DNA of 64,000 nt from Amyelois transitella (taxonomy: Eukaryota > Arthropoda > Insecta > Lepidoptera > Pyralidae), in assembly GCF_032362555.1 (NCBI RefSeq), contig NC_083505.1, positions 9,849,501-9,913,500 on the forward strand, in the 5' to 3' direction. The notes beneath the pieces were generated by a model. It saw nothing but the letters and a program-made list of their open reading frames with translations, was not told the origin of the DNA and made no database searches. A program made the translations under genes and the position numbers. Of this stretch, positions 12,921-24,381 are shown piece after piece; the stretch's first letter is position 1; each line of letters opens with the position of its first letter.

Positions 12921-13152
12921 CATATCATCACGTCTATACCCCTCGCGGGCTAGACAGAGCCAACAGTCTTAAAAAAGCTGAAAGTTCCCGTTCAGAAATG
13001 AGATTAAAATAGTGACGGGTTGCTAGCCCATCGCCTAAAAGAAGAATCCCAAGTTTATAAGCCAATCCCTTAGTCGCCTTTTACGACATCCATGGGAAAG
13101 GGCTGGAGAAATCGTATTCTTTTTTCTATCGGTGCCGGAAACCACACGGCAC
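12921..13152 (-). mobile_element. SINE-like interspersed element, copy 1
   Basis: Shares long stretches with copies at 15652-15880 and 23908-24176: a GTGCCGTGTGG-type head, a CCATGGATGTCGTAAAAGGCG block, a GGCGATGGGCTAGCAACC block and a GACTGTTGGCTCTGTCTA...GGGATATAGACGTGA tail that often runs into (ATGT)n. It lies on the minus strand here. It matches a high-copy non-autonomous retroelement type I associate with Lepidoptera; assignment to a named family would need a repeat library. Confidence 0.75.
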
Positions 13153-13159
13153 TATACAA

Positions 13160-14100
13160 TTTACAATAGACGGATTTACTGCTAATAACATTATTTAACA
13201 ATCGACCATTGTGTTAAGCAGATTTCAGATGTGGTTATAGATGCCTTAGTTATCTTTTCGTTTTATGTGAATTAATTATATACACTCTGCTCGAGAAGCT
13301 CAGGGTAGGCTCATCACTACTACACAAATTAGGTTTTTACACGAAGCGACTCTCGTTTGCCTACGCAACCTTTGCTTTGGGAGAACTTGTTACCTTATTT
13401 TACTGCGTTTCTTCACGATGTTTCCTACCGTAAGAACATCGATTGAGATTTAAACATTATACAGGAGATAGCTGTGCCACCTAATCTTGATTACATAGTG
13501 TGTATGAGGTTCAGGCCCCAGTATCTCCTAGCCCTAAGCCGTGTGGCCTTGGCCGCGGTGGAATTTCAACCTGTACCACACTGTCAGTTCATCACATTTG
13601 ATTCAGGTAGGCACCTACACCGGTCTAACACTAACTCTCAAATAACGTCTAGTCTAGAAATAATCTTATTATCTACGATTATGAATGACAGAATTGAGAT
13701 ACAAAGATAGTGACAAGTTATACAATTATGCCGCCACCTAATGTGGAATCCAAAGGTTATAAGCTTTTCCCTTGATTGATTTTAACATGAGACTACTGGA
13801 ACACAAACCATAACGCTTTTACTTTACTACTAGACCAGTATGAAAGAATATACCTAGACTATGTACCTATGTACATACATAGGTAGTCAAAGTGTTTTAA
13901 CAAGGGTGTTTGCCAATGGCAAATAAATATGTTTTATACTTTGCTATAATTCTTTATTTGCCTTCATCACGAAAAAAATATCAACCTGTTGACATTGACA
14001 GTGACACTGACATTTACCGCCATGAAAGTCAAAATAAAACCACACAAATAAACTTGTCATTCCAACAAAAAAAATAGTTATAAAATTTTATTGACAAAAA
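13160..14100. other. Intergenic DNA with repeat-derived patches
   Basis: No gene supported. About 13300-13650 has the composition of an old transposon fragment. The block at about 13725-13850 resembles about 30665-30745 in a Piezo intron (shared words TTGATTGA.TTTTA and TTTACTACTAGACCAG), so both derive from one repeat family. The last ~150 bases before the FAM210A start probably contain its promoter. Confidence 0.35.
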
Positions 14101-14147
14101 ATGAATAATAGATAGGTAGATTGTTAGAATTTATACAGTTTAAAGTC

Positions 14148-15447
14148 ATGGCTTTTTTTCTTAGACCATACTATAGAAAACATTTTTTTCAAATCGTAAC
14201 CCAACCGGCGAAATATTCCCTTCGAAAGAATAGTCCTATAAATGTTCTTACCAGTGGAATTTGCTATCAAAATAGTCAGATAAATAATCTTAAATCTGTA
14301 TTCTGCACAAGGTCGATTCATCCAGTATTGGTACAGGTTAGACAGTATTCTTCTGAAAACTTAAAGAATGACAATAAGGAACCGACAGAAGAAACTAAGA
14401 AAATCAAGAAACAAGATGAATTCCCGAAACCTAATCTTTTTCAACGCTTCAAGCAAATGTATAGAGATTATTGGTATGTTTTATTACCGGTGCATATGAC
14501 CACATCAGCTATTTGGTTTGGTGGATTCTACTATGCAGTTAGAAGGTAAGATCTAAATGATGTAATCCAGAGAAATAGACTTCAGAATAATAATTGAGAA
14601 AAATCTTCTATTTGACATGTATTTGTTTTAGCGGAGTAGATGTCCTTGCAATATTAGAGTGGATGGGGATAAGTGAGACATTGATGGCACCACTAAAAGA
14701 CTCCAGTGCTGGATATTTTGCACTTGCTTTTGCTCTCTACAAGATTGCTACACCACTACGATATGCTGTAACTGTTGGTAATTAACATTTGATTCTTATT
14801 TTCATCATTTAGCCAAACATCTGAATGTGGCATAAGGCTGCTGGCTTTACCTTCCCCCTTAGGGATAAACATGTGAGTGTTTGTGGTTAAACCCATTAAC
14901 TGCGGAAGTGGTTGAATCTATGTAGTTATCAGTCCTATAATCTGTGTCAATGGTTAAGTATGACTGATTTACATTCTTGTAACATAACACAACAAATGGC
15001 AAACACAATACATGACATGAGGCCCTTTGAATTTCGCAGATGGTCTGAATATAAATCATGATAAACATTCTGTTACATATTTTTCCTGATAATCTTGTGT
15101 GGTCTGAAATTTTACCTACATAATTTTAAAGAGATCTCAAAGATTATGTAGGTAAAATTTCAGACCAAAAATGAATTATGTAATTCATACATAATTAATT
15201 TTCTTCAGGCGGGACAACTGTTGCCATTAAGAAATTAACTGCAATTGGTTGGATAAAACCAGTTCCTTCTACTGAGCGCATCAAGGAAATGCTTCAAGAA
15301 CAGAAGGATAGTCTTCAGGATAGATTCAAAGAAAGCAAAGAACACTATAAAAGCCAAATGTCAGAAAAACGCACACAAGTTATGGATGAGATGAGGAGGT
15401 ATAAATCAGAAATGCGAAGTTTAAAAAACAAAGTTAAAAAAATGTAA
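14148..15447 (+). CDS. FAM210A: FAM210A-like mitochondrial inner-membrane protein (DUF1279)
   Basis: Three exons, 14148-14545, 14632-14777 and 15209-15447, give 260 residues with GT-AG borders and matching phases. The ATG at 14148 is the first in frame. The N-terminal ~75 residues are rich in Arg, Ser and Tyr and poor in acids (MAFFLRPYYRKHFFQ...), a typical mitochondrial presequence. The DUF1279 domain spans roughly 100-210: FQRFKQMYRDYWYVLLPVHM, a first membrane segment with TTSAIWFGGFYYAV, ALYKIATPLRYAVTVG and GTTVAIKKLTAIG. The last ~50 residues are a charged coiled coil (KEMLQEQKDSLQDRFKESKE). FAM210B proteins are shorter and lack that coiled coil, so FAM210A is the better match. Vertebrate FAM210A supports mitochondrial translation and muscle and bone maintenance; insect function is inferred. 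A poly(A) signal candidate ATTAAA lies at 15553-15558. Confidence 0.93.
14800..14890 (+). mobile_element. SINE-like remnant in FAM210A intron 2
   Basis: Matches the tail half of the SINE-like family (TCATTTAGCCAAACATCTGAATGTGG..., then a diverged GGGATAAACATGTGAGTG). It is truncated and decayed. Confidence 0.5.
15101..15166. repeat. Perfect hairpin in FAM210A intron 2
   Basis: Arms 15101-15123 and 15144-15166 are exact 23-base reverse complements around a 20-base spacer. It lies about 40 bases before the exon 3 acceptor at 15207-15208, so it could mask the branch site in RNA. Confidence 0.9.
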
Positions 15448-15651
15448 ATTTTTCATGCAATATTTTTGTTATATCATAATGTGGTCTAACCAAGTGAATT
15501 TATTTTATTAATTTCTAAGTATGTACTTCAGAACTGGAAAACTGTGACATGAATTAAAATATATATACGAATTTCTACTGTTATAAAATAATTTTATTTG
15601 TCAAATTATCTTCTTCATATGTACTTCAATGCGTTATTCCTACTGGATTCC

Positions 15652-15880
15652 ATACATACATATAATCTCGCCTATATCCTTTACGAAGCAGACAGCCAAC
15701 AGACTGATAGGCCATGTTCAGCTGTTCGTTTTAAGATTGAATTGGACAAGTTGCTAGCCGGTCGCCAATAAGAAAAATCCCAAGTTCTAGCCTTTCCCCT
15801 TAGAGGCGTTTTACGACAACCATGGGAAATAGATGGAGTGGCCTTATTCTTTTTTATTTTACTGCCAGGATCACACGGCA
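15652..15880 (-). mobile_element. SINE-like interspersed element, copy 2
   Basis: Same family and orientation as 12921-13152, with the CCATGGGAAA, GTTGCTAGCC and CACACGGCA landmarks in the same order, and a CATACATACATATAAT tail at the left. It is more diverged than the copy at 23908. Confidence 0.7.
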
Positions 15881-16084
15881 TAAGTTAGCACGGTTAGTAA
15901 GTATCATCATTATAACGATTGACACTGAAGTGTGCTTTGAAGGTAACAGTCTGGAGATATTTAAATCAACTTTTTCTACCATAGTAGTACAAAACATTTA
16001 AGTAGAGCATACATTTCCACAAGTAGAATCGTCTTTCACCACATCACTCATTACATAACTATACGACGTACGTAATCAGACCTG

Positions 16085-16480
16085 TCATTCTACATATATG
16101 GAGCAGTGTTGGGCAACGGAAGCGACGGATGAAAGGAAACTGCATGCAGGTGAGATAAAAATTTTAAATTGAATGATGTGGAGTGTGACAAAAATGGATA
16201 AATATAATACGTAACGAGTATATAAGAGAAAGTATGAAAGTAGCCCCAATGAATGAAAAGATGAATGGTAATAAGCTGGGTTGGTACGAACAAACCATGA
16301 GAAGAGAGGAAGGTCATGTTACGAAAAGGGCCTTAAATATGGAAATGGTTTAAGAAAAAGGGGAAGACCGAAAAAGAGATGGATGGACAGCGTAAAGGAT
16401 GGTTACCAGAATAGGAGTGAGATGGCAAGTGACAGAAATAATTGGAAAAAACTAACATACTGTGCCGACCCCACGTAAAA
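16085..16480 (+). mobile_element. Decayed non-LTR retrotransposon, C-terminal fragment
   Basis: Translation gives the tail motif of an RTE-like LINE polyprotein: KRGRPKKRWMDSVKD followed by DRNNWKKLTYCADPT and a stop at about 16478. Upstream, the matching pieces (a REEGHVTKRALNMEM-like run) are in another frame, so the copy is frameshifted and dead. It is not a host gene despite its 65-codon open frame. Confidence 0.7.
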
Positions 16481-16689
16481 AGTGGAAAAAGGTAACGACA
16501 AAGATGACGTACGTAATCACGAGAATGATTTTCGCCTAGCCAAGAGGGGGTTTGACTTTTGGCTTGTTGAATATAAATTGTTTGTATAACTCGTGAATGA
16601 CTCGTCTTGACTATCATCAGTGATAACCTGGTCTACTACTGAACTTTGCACATATGTATCAACTGCTAAAGATATATATATATACCTAT

Positions 16690-16870
16690 ATGTATATATA
16701 TAATAATTTGAGCGGGTTTGACCTCAATCAGCCTGGTGGTATGCAAGCAGACGTTTAAGGTGGTGAACGCCCTCGAATAATCCCTATTCACTCTTGCCTT
16801 GAAAATCCCCAAGCTAACATAATTTGGATCCAAACTTTAAGTTTTACTCCCTCTTCTGCAGATAAATTAA
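16690..16870. repeat. AT microsatellite and old repeat fragment
   Basis: A short alternating TATATA tract at about 16670-16700 is followed by a block beginning GAGCGGGTTTGACCTCAATC that has the character of an interspersed element. No coding sequence seen. Confidence 0.35.
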
Positions 16871-16904
16871 AAATATATAATAAATAAAAATGCATTATTT
16901 AGAA

Positions 16905-18512
16905 TACTTCGTTTATTTGTTTTCTTTATAAAATAATAAAAATAATTATAAAAGTAGGCATCTTACAAAAGTATTTAGTTTTATGCTGAATTAAAACTAA
17001 TCACATTATCTGCATCAAAATTTACATATAAAAAAAACTAATCTTATGTTAAGTACACAACAGGACAGCACATCTGGAATGTTGCATGTTCCACCATTCT
17101 AATTAACAAATTTGTGACTACAAAATAAATAAATCTTGTAAAAACCATCGCACTGGTGTGCTGCCATATGCAGTGTTTAATTAAATAGTAAATGCATATA
17201 AAAGCTACAAATTAATTCTTTAATTAGATCTTATTTCTCTTATAAAACTACGCACAAATTAAGACAATTTCATGTTTTGTACCATTAAAAATTAAATAAC
17301 TGTACCTAGCAACAATATCACATATGGGGTTGCTGAGCATACATATGACGATCAATCGGATCTTGCGTAATTTATTTTTGACAAGCTCGCACCGCCGCTT
17401 GTGAGATAACCAACCATACACAAAATTTACAACTTTAAAAGGGTTTACGCATTTTACTTTAAAAAATCCATAAATGCACACATTAATATCTTCAGTAAAA
17501 ACTATTTAATTCAATTCCAGTACAATTATAATTTGTTCAGAATTACAATAAATCTAATGAATATCACAAAATTTCATTACATAACAAAGCTGGCCTCAGC
17601 AATAAACTTCAATAAACCTACACTATTTTTTAAATATAAAAAAATGCTTGATGTTAAATGTGTACAACATTTACCGAATTTGTTCCAACTTAGATAACAA
17701 TTTGTCTGAGAAATAATTGTAGTTTGTTCAATTATTATACGACAATAGTGTAAATTTTGCAAGCCTGAATTAACTAACATAGTTTTAAGACAATACATAT
17801 GACTACTTCTATTATGACCGTGCAGTCATTATGCATACTTTAGAGCCTATTTATTATCAAAGATATAGAAGAATGCTATCAAGAGTATTCTATGAAAGAG
17901 AGATTGTTAAATATACTACTCACTCCTACAGTAATTAATTGTAGTTCTTGAACATTTAATTTTCTAGATAGTGATACAAAACCACCATCACATTGTTCAC
18001 GGTTCCCAAGCTTTAAAGTACAAGTACTCAGTATAAGGATCAAAATTTCAAACAATCATAAGTTAAATGAAAAAAACATTTCAGAAATTCGCATTTCACA
18101 TCCAATAGTTGGGGTTTTTGACTTGAAGCAAAATAAAATTCAATATACAGAATTAAGATACATGTTCACAATTTTTTTTAAATCATGTGACCATTTTATT
18201 GTGAATACATATATTCCCGTTGGGTATAAAGGGTTGTACTATTTGTATGTCATTGTGACTCTGTTTGAAATTCATAAGTAATTTTAAAATTTTGATAATG
18301 GTCCAATTGTTATTTGTCTGTGCCCCAGACTTTAGCTGTTGTGGCAATTTCAGGATAAATAGATCATTATGTTCAGTACATTTTGTGTGAAAGTGTAACA
18401 ATCTATCCTCACAATTTTTTGAATTTATAATAATAATTATAGGAAGTAGGATAAAATAGTCCCATTTTGAGCTTGTCACTCGAAGCTGCCAATACAATAG
18501 CGTAGTGCGAGC
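16905..18512 (-). other. jub: Probable 3' UTR of jub
   Basis: A 1.6-kb AT-rich stretch follows the jub stop codon at 18513 without any recognisable transposon until the AATAAA hexamer that reads on the minus strand at 16912-16917. The absence of repeats, in a region where repeats are common, suggests a transcribed UTR. Its length is inferred. Confidence 0.4.
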
Positions 18513-21500
18513 TCACCCCATGTACTGGTAGGAGGCGGGCGACAGGTGCGGCGACGGCGGCTGCCCCGGGCCCGAGGCCGCGCCGATGGTCGCCAGGTGA
18601 CACGACCGGCACATCAGCCGACCTAACGAGTATCATCATTAGTAGAGTACTTCTATAAAGAAATTATAGAAGTACATCTATAATGTCTTCATGACTGTTG
18701 ACTCTGTCTTCCCCGCAAGGGATATAAACATGATTGTATATATGTAAGTCTGTTCCTAACCATTCTTAGCAGGGTAGTACAAAAACCTCGAGAGTTTTTT
18801 TGATAAAGTTACTAACTACATTGAAAGTCAATAAGTCTTGCATTCTCTCTAGGTAATCTCGAAAGAAAAGAGAAAGACGATAAGATATTACTTTTCATTA
18901 TTCGCGAATAATCAACTGTTGTATGACCTTTGCAAGCCAAGGGCTAGACAAGAACAAAAAAATGGATTGGTTGTTTTTTTTTGTTTGCCAAGGTTATATG
19001 TTTCATTTTTTTGTCAAGGTTATATTTTTCCTAACTCCCACGCGGTTTAATGTTATCTATTATTAATATCCTTCCGTCCCTTAAACAATTATTAACAATT
19101 CTGACTAAACCATTTGCTTCAAACAGCATATAAACGTGGCAATAATTTAATATGCCAATACTGACCCCAGAATTGTTCCCCGCTTTGTAAAATGAAAGTA
19201 ACAGAAAAAGGATAAAATGTTTCTTACCTGCCAAAGGATAGCATCGTTTATCAGGTTCGTCAGTGAGCTGCATTCCGCAAACACAACACATGTAGCAGTC
19301 TACATGGAAATCTCTATCCATAGACACCACTCTCACTGTCTCATCCGTGCCTTCTACAGGGGTGATGCCTGGAAAAGAGACAGCAACTATACCATGTTTT
19401 ATCCCTATTGAGGTAGGCAAATATAACAATATTGAAAAAATAGAATAGAATTATTTTCAAAATTGTATACAAGGTATCACTTATTGACGTCAAAGGTTCA
19501 TGTTTAGCTGAATGACTTTATGATGAAATTGGCATGCAGATAGTCATTAGATGCTAGTCCAATGCCCAAAAGAATTCCAAGTATGAACCTTTCCTTTGAT
19601 TGTATTTTACAATCTGCATGGGAAGAGATGTTTAAAAGATGAATCTATGAAAAAGTCTAAATACCAACAAAAAAAAGCTGGACATAGACAACTTTTGAAT
19701 TGATTATTTTCTTTCACTACATCTGTTTAAAATAAATGTGTAAAGTATAATTAATTTTGGAAGAATTAGTGGGTATATTTGAATATTTAAGTCTCATAAA
19801 ACCTTACCTTTCCCACAACTGGCACACTTAGGGGCAAACATACGGTGGTAGTCATTGACACAATAAATTTTGTTATCCATGTCCACTGTAAAGGGCACTC
19901 CATCCAGACATTCATTGCAAACACAGCACCGAAAACACCCTGGGTGATATGATTTACCCATAGCTTGCAATATCTGTAAAAGTTAGACAAAATTATTATT
20001 AAAATGTTTGCATGACAGTTTTTAATTTTTCTCTTTACTTATTTAGAATTTTAGAGAAAACTTAGTTCTTAATTAGATCCTAGTAGAAAATATAATATGT
20101 TAATTGGAAATAAATAAGATAAGAAAAAGTTGTCTCACCATTTCCATAATAAGATGTCCACAAATTGCACATTTTTCAGCTGTTTGTTGGAATCCTGAAT
20201 ACTGTAAAGAACAACATTTCGTTATTAAAGACTATGTATGTACAATATATTGTCAAAGTTGGAGAGAGCAAAAGAAGATCATAGCAGTGAAACATATCAG
20301 TGAGGGGGCAACTGGGAACATGCAAACATGAGAAAGAGATCTTTGATTATTAAATATGATTTGAATTGAGTATGTAACTACTTTTCAGTAATTATATTAA
20401 ACTTATTCACAAGAATTGTATTGGATATCAACCAAATTTAAATAACGAGCATTTGCTTACCAAATAATCCTCCTCACAGTAAACTTTTCCATGGACATTG
20501 TAGAAGGCTTTCCCCCGCAAGGCTCGACCACAGGAGCAGCAGATGAAGCAGTTGGTGTGGTACAGGTTGTCCATGGCTTGGCAAGCCTGCTCAGCACCCG
20601 TCACTCCCACGCCACAAGTATGGCAAATACCTGTGTGAATGTGAATTACATGTATAAATACATGCACTAAGTATAGAAGACTTAGTTTAGAGACATACAT
20701 AAAATTATGCTTTTTTTCTGGAGGGGTGGGCAGAGACTATCTTTCAACTTGCCAGTTGTTCTTCTAGATAACAACACCAATAAAACAAATATAATACATA
20801 ATACATATCTACCATAAAACTAAAAAATACTTTGCTCACCAAAAAATTCTCCCTCTTCATCCTTTTTTTCCATTTCCTCTTCAAGTTGTCTTGTGAGCTC
20901 CTCAATCTTTCTCTGAGCTTCACTGGGCCCTGGAGGCCTAGGAGGTGTGATGCTGTAGGGCAGTAAACTTTTTCCACGCCCCCCTGATCCCCTGGAGCCT
21001 CCAGATAATTGTGACACTGAACTTGGAGTGGGACTAGGTGCTGGAGATGGAGACTGTGTAGGAGAACCCAATGATGTCATAGCAGATACCAAATTTCTTG
21101 AACCAATTGATGGATCAGATGCTATTGACACATTATCTCTATTAGCTGCAGCCAATGCTGACGGTGCAGCGCCCCCTGTCATACATACATAGTCTGAACC
21201 ATTTTTGTCATCCACAATGTGCAACCTGCTGCCGGTGGCCAATTTAGAATTGTATGCAACACCATTGCTTACAGTAGATTTTTCCTTCCCAATGTTGTTG
21301 GCAAAACTAGGTTTAGGATGAAAAAACTTTGGACTAGCTGTTACTGTTTGTATCTCTGTGGCAATGTTAGCTTTTGGTCTCTGAGCACTTGGGGCTATAG
21401 AAGCATATATTGCTGTTGAAGGAATAGTTACAACCTTATCATCAAAATTAATACTGGCATTACTTTTTAGAAGAGCACTGACATCTGTGTATTTGGGAGG

Positions 21501-22340
21501 AGCAGATTTCATTATAGTGTAATCACTGCTTGGGTTATCTTGCGTCGTTGTGTAGGGGGGCGGGGGTGGAGCCTTATCTATTTTGCTCTTATCACTTACA
21601 ACTTGTTGCACACTTCTACTTACATTACTAATTGGAACTTGTGGCCCAGGAGTTGAACCCTGTTGTATATAACGTTGATCATGACTTTGAGCCAATTTAT
21701 ATTCAATTTTTTTGTCACTATTGTCACTACAGTGCATATTTTCATAAACTGCTGGATTTAACTTCACTTTGGAAGTTACTGGTACTTGGGGCTGAGCTTT
21801 GCTGTAACGTGTGTCGTAATATCCGTCGGCAACAGCAGGGGAGCCTTGCTGATAAAGCTGATGATAAAATGGTCCTGAGGCGGGGCGCTGTTCGTTGTAA
21901 TAGTCAATGTTTTCATAAACTGGAGGCTGATACTGAGAGGTAGGGTTAGCCGGAATCTCGTACAAATCTTCAGTTTGATAGCTAAGTGACCTTTGAGATA
22001 TCGAATCGATCGAGCGCGTAGGACTGGCAGGCAACGCCGCAGTGTTTATGTCACGTTTGGTTAGAGATGCAATAGTCTCTACACGTTTAGGAGTAGCAAA
22101 TTTAGAAGCAGCGATAACATTTGACCTTTCGTAAAAGCTATAATCCGGACGATTATTCTGTGTATTATCTAAAACAAAACTTTCTATTGCTCCGACAGGC
22201 CTGGCTTTGTTCAGAGAACTTGTATTGGTTGTTCCGTGCGCCTGCTCAGTTCCATTCTCATCTTTGTTTGATAATTTCAAATCTTGTAAACCAAGTATGC
22301 ATCGTTGTTCCTCGGAGTTATTCCTTCTTGAAGAATCCAT
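18513..22340 (-). CDS. jub: Ajuba-family LIM protein (jub; LIMD1/WTIP/AJUBA orthologue)
   Basis: Six coding exons, 20840-22340, 20461-20630, 20139-20201, 19808-19973, 19228-19368 and 18513-18622, join in phase to 716 residues; the ATG at 22340 opens the long first exon. Residues 1-480 are low-complexity with Ser/Pro runs and three PPxY motifs (PPVY 139-142, PPPY 260-263, PPKY 281-284), ligands for WW domains. A short helix ([14 protein letters not shown]) precedes GEFFG and the first LIM domain. LIM1 is about 502-557 (ICHTCG...YCEEDYL), LIM2 568-622 ([35 protein letters not shown]) and LIM3 from 628 ([28 protein letters not shown]). Those signatures are specific to the Ajuba/LIMD1/WTIP branch rather than zyxin. 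Known role of the family: adaptor at adherens junctions and centrosomes that restrains Warts/Lats in Hippo signalling under tension. The short C-terminal tail ([14 protein letters not shown]) is encoded by a GC-rich last exon. Confidence 0.95.
18687..18755 (+). mobile_element. SINE-like 3' fragment in jub intron
   Basis: The sequence GACTGTTGACTCTGTCTT...GCAAGGGATATAAACATGA matches the tail of the SINE-like family. It lies just upstream of the last jub exon, on the opposite strand. Confidence 0.5.
20700..20750 (-). mobile_element. Short RTE-like LINE 3' fragment in jub intron 1
   Basis: The block CTGGAGGGGTGGGCAGAGAC resembles the 3' end of the LINE copy at 37150-37425 (CGGAGGGGTAGGCAGAGAC) in the same orientation. 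Confidence 0.4.
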
Positions 22341-22790
22341 GTTTAGTTAGAAAAGGGGCAGCACTTATTTGCAAGAAAGGTATAAATATTAATCACACCA
22401 ATGAATAAATCATTTTTTCTTTCCGTAAAGTTAAAATTAAATCTTCAAACAAAACATTGCTCGCAAATTGCTTTGCTTAGCTCCGAAAGAAAACCATAGA
22501 CAAAATAGTGATGTGATTACAGTTGCATGAAAGTGATAATAATCTTATTTATAGTGATGTACGATGATATACCTACTTAGGGCATGTGGTGACATCAAGA
22601 ACGTCCCACGCCATCTGTCAATCATAGCGAAGAATGTGTTATGGTCAGCCAATAGCTGCGAAGAGTGAAAATCACGCAAGCAAAGATTGTACAGATTGGA
22701 GCATAAATACAACCTCCATCTCAACATCATCAGAGCCGCGGTTCCCTATGCATGATTAATAATAAATACCTGTTATTTTGTTGTTTATTT
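22341..22790 (-). promoter_or_regulatory. jub: 5' UTR and promoter region of jub
   Basis: Non-coding sequence between the jub start and the poly(A) signal of the small upstream ORF at 22784-22789. The two genes would sit head to tail only about 440 bases apart. No TATA box or initiator can be assigned by eye. Confidence 0.4.
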
Positions 22791-22877
22791 AAAGACCATC
22801 TTTACATCAATTAATTTTTCTGCCACTTTTTCTTTAGTTCTTATAAAAAAAAGTTTTAATATTATCACTCACACGTG

Positions 22878-23048
22878 TCAATCCGCTTTGTGAGTTGTGT
22901 AAGTATTGGCTCCAGTAAATTTGAAACCGTTTTGATTCAATGGAATGGCTTCATCAATGGTTTGAAAACTCGATTGCCTGGACCTGGAAAGTCTTGAATA
23001 ATTGCCTCGTGAAAATGGCCCATTAATGTGCACCAAAGCATTAGCCAT
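22878..23048 (-). CDS. Candidate small gene, 56-residue protein of unknown function
   Basis: An intronless ORF of 56 codons plus stop. It begins MANALVHINGPFSRGNYSRL and ends GFKFTGANTYTTHKAD. The ATG context is GACTATGG, and AATAAA lies at 22784-22789, about 90 bases past the stop, so a complete compact transcription unit is possible. The predicted protein is hydrophilic, basic in its first half with a SRLSRSRQSS run (potential phosphorylation sites), has no signal peptide or membrane helix, and has varied composition unlike translated AT-rich noise. No repeat landmark overlaps it. I recognise no family. It could also be the last exon of a longer gene or chance; expression and conservation are untested. 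Confidence 0.5.
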   Translation of the reverse strand: MANALVHINGPFSRGNYSRLSRSRQSSFQTIDEAIPLNQNGFKFTGANTYTTHKAD

Positions 23049-23460
23049 AGTCACTATTTCTCAACACTAGTGAAGTTAAAAATTCACTCAATGTCAAAAA
23101 TGACATGATGATCAATCAAATCAACGCCATCGGATTAGTCTTGCCAGAAGGTTACATTTGTAACCTTAAAGGTGATTTTTGAATTGCATTGGTTACTTTT
23201 AGGTTACACTAATGAAAAGGGTACTTTCAGGTGATTTTTCCGGATTTGTAAAATTAACTTTCAATTTTTTTTTAATAAATGCAATTCTTTTCATGTTGGT
23301 AAGCTTCGTTAGCATTGGAACAACACATTGTACTTTTCCTCTTTCACACTTACACTACTAGTACCTCGCTCACTCGCTTTCGCTTGATGCGAATTGATCC
23401 GACTGGATCAGATCGAAAGTCTATTAAACTAAAAAACTCTTACTTAATGAGTTTTTCTAA
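23049..23460. other. Upstream region of the small ORF, grading into repeats
   Basis: The first ~200 bases would contain the promoter of the 56-codon gene. Around 23120-23230 the words GGTTAC and AGGTGATTTTT recur, suggesting local duplication. From about 23290 repeat-derived sequence begins. No other gene seen. Confidence 0.3.
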
Positions 23461-23665
23461 TCCTACTACTATTATAAAGGCGAAAGTTTGTATGGATGTA
23501 TGGATGTTTGTTACTCTTTCACGCAAAAACTACTGAACCGATTACCATGAAATTTGGTATGTAGGTAGCTGAAGACCCAGAATAACACATAGGCTACTTT
23601 TTATCCCAGAGTTCCCGCGGGATTGATAGGGTTTCCATGCGGACGAAGTCGCGGGCGGCCTCTAG
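23461..23665 (+). mobile_element. Non-autonomous Helitron-like element, first of a tandem pair
   Basis: 205 bp starting TC and ending CTAG, flanked by A on the left and T on the right, as expected for Helitron insertion between A and T without target duplication. The 3' end holds an imperfect hairpin (GCGGACGAAGTCGC) a few bases before CTAG. It encodes nothing. Confidence 0.75.
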
Positions 23666-23862
23666 TCCTACTACTATTATAAAGGCGAAAGTTTGTATGG
23701 ATGTTTGTTACTCTTTCACGCAAAAACTACTGAACCGATTACCATGAAATTTGGTATGTAGGTAGCTGAAGACCCAGAATAACACATAGGCTACTTTTTA
23801 TCCCAGAGTTCCCGCGGGATTGATAGGGTTTCCATGCGGACGAAGTCGCGGGCGGCCTCTAG
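23666..23862 (+). mobile_element. Non-autonomous Helitron-like element, second of a tandem pair
   Basis: Begins with TC immediately after the CTAG of the first copy and ends CTAG followed by T. It differs from the first copy only by lacking 8 bp of a GGATGTAT repeat near the left end (197 against 205 bp). The near identity means the duplication is recent. Confidence 0.75.
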
Positions 23863-23907
23863 TGTACTAATACTAATAATATATAGACAAGATATTAATA
23901 ACAAGCA

Positions 23908-24176
23908 CCGGCACCAATACAGTGCCGTGTGTTTCCCGGCACCAATATAAAAAAGAATAGGACCACTCCATTCTCTTTCCCATGGATGGCGTAAAAGGCG
24001 ACTAAGGGATAGGCTTACAAACATGGGATTAGGCGATGGTCTAGCAACCTGTCACTATTTGAATCTCAATTCTATCATTAAGCCAAATAGCTGAATGTGG
24101 CCGTTCAGTCTTTTAAAGACTGTTGGCTCTGTCTAACCCGCAAGGGATATAAACGTGACCATATGTATGTATGTAC
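23908..24176 (+). mobile_element. SINE-like element with a 12-bp target-site duplication
   Basis: The best-preserved copy of the family. It is flanked by TAATAACAAGCA at 23896-23907 and 24177-24188, a direct repeat typical of retrotransposition. It contains the GTGCCGTGTG head, CCATGGATGGCGTAAAAGGC, and a tail ending in repeated ATGT units. Confidence 0.85.
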
Positions 24177-24284
24177 TAATAACAAGCAATACCTAATATA
24201 CTGCATGTTATTTACTAGTAAACTATTGTCTTAGATTTTTTCAATTTGATTTGATAGAGGAGTAAAATAATAAAATGACAGGTG

Positions 24285-24345
24285 GCGCACACACCATAAG
24301 GGATATAGACGTGACCGTATGTATATACGCTACGCTAGTTTCGCT
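24285..24345 (+). mobile_element. SINE-like 3' fragment
   Basis: The words CATAAGGGATATAGACGTGACC then TATGTATATACG match the end of the SINE-like family. Only the tail remains. Confidence 0.45.
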
Positions 24346-24381
24346 GCTGTCATCGTCTTAATGTATAAATGTTATTATATA

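Noticed and set aside
13474-13710. 78-codon plus-strand frame upstream of FAM210A
   Set aside because: It starts with GTG, lies in repeat-like sequence and has no recognisable motif.
16281-16478. 65-codon plus-strand frame as a host gene
   Set aside because: The KKRWMDSVKD and CADPT motifs identify it as a LINE polyprotein tail.
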